Assembly: GCA_000697335.1 (NCBI GenBank)
Contig: JNEM01010870.1
Coordinates: 1-10,537, forward strand
DNA: 10,537 nt
Reading direction: 5' to 3'
Source of the DNA: Conidiobolus incongruus B7586
Taxonomy: Eukaryota; Entomophthoromycota; Entomophthoromycetes; Entomophthorales; Conidiobolaceae
This document shows positions 10,343 through 10,537 of the stretch, in pieces (the stretch's first letter is position 1; each line of letters starts with the position of its first letter). A model generated the notes under the pieces. It worked only from the letters and a program-made list of their open reading frames with translations. It ran no database searches and was not told where the DNA came from. A program made the position numbers and the translations under genes.

Positions 10343-10378
10343 AATAATCCAATTATTATTATTATTATTAAGGATTAT
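10343..10378. repeat. (ATT)n run enclosed by an inverted repeat
   Basis: An ATT run at 10352-10370 sits between AATAATCC and its reverse complement GGATTATT, so the block can form a hairpin with the microsatellite as loop. Confidence 0.7.
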
Positions 10379-10460
10379 TTAATAAAAAAGAATATAGTAA
10401 TACTATATATATTAATAATATTTCTCTATTTAATATAATCTATATATATTAAACTAAGTT

Positions 10461-10487
10461 GATAAAATATATAAAATATATTTTATC
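10461..10487. repeat. Perfect 11-bp inverted repeat with 5-nt loop
   Basis: GATAAAATATA (10461-10471) and TATATTTTATC (10477-10487) are exact reverse complements around TAAAA. The match includes G/C at both outer ends. Confidence 0.75.
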
Positions 10488-10537
10488 TTTAAGTAAATTT
10501 AATATTATTTTTTAAACAGATTAAAATTTATTATATT

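Larger units (their letters stand above)
8736..10537. other. Gene-free AT-rich spacer to the window end
   Basis: No open frame, RNA gene or recognisable element. It contains a terminator-like hairpin, AAAAAGGTT (9390-9398) and AACCTTTTT (9413-9421). Simple repeats are (AT)10 at 10171-10190 and an ATT run at 10352-10370, the latter flanked by the inverted pair AATAATCC / GGATTATT. An 11-bp hairpin lies at 10461-10487. Confidence 0.7.

Overview
The window looks like nuclear DNA from a fungus with very AT-rich spacers, probably an early-diverging lineage. A zoopagomycete or entomophthoralean type would fit, but this is inference and not a firm placement. The reasons are as follows. The coding exons are near-balanced in base composition and sit in spacers made almost only of A and T. 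Introns are dense, 50-58 nt long, with GTAAGT-like donors, TAG acceptors and one perfect yeast-type TACTAAC branch site. The CCCH protein carries its tandem zinc finger at the extreme C-terminus, as fungal tristetraprolin relatives do. Stop codons are standard.

Only two genes can be supported, and both lie on the minus strand. (1) Positions 1421-2977 hold a complete seven-exon aspartate aminotransferase of the cytosolic type (411 residues after splicing, all catalytic residues present). A plausible TATA box lies at 3065-3070. (2) Positions 7087-7578 hold an intronless 163-residue tandem CCCH zinc-finger protein of the TTP/Zfs1/Cth2 family. Its upstream region (about 7579-7860) has a clear TATA box and is richer in GC than its surroundings.

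The rest is spacer: 1-1420, 3071-7086, 7861-8460 and 8736-10537. It contains microsatellites, several perfect short inverted repeats, two sets of diverged direct repeats, and two compact GC-richer islands that the genes do not explain. The first island (5301-5392) has a perfect 9-bp hairpin with a 3-nt loop and small open frames on both strands. The second (8461-8735) has a near-perfect hairpin and a minus-strand frame that looks like decayed coding sequence. No rRNA, tRNA, CRISPR array, recognisable transposon or virus-derived element was seen.

The two genes do not form a pathway: one is core nitrogen/carbon metabolism and the other is post-transcriptional mRNA control. The only visible link is a UUAUUUAUU nonamer, the preferred target of this zinc-finger family, in the probable 3' UTR of the aminotransferase. 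In DNA this AT-rich it may be chance. The most unusual internal feature is a marked drop in third-position GC across exons 3-4 of the aminotransferase. No new biological system is demonstrated here; the two islands are the best candidates for something undescribed.
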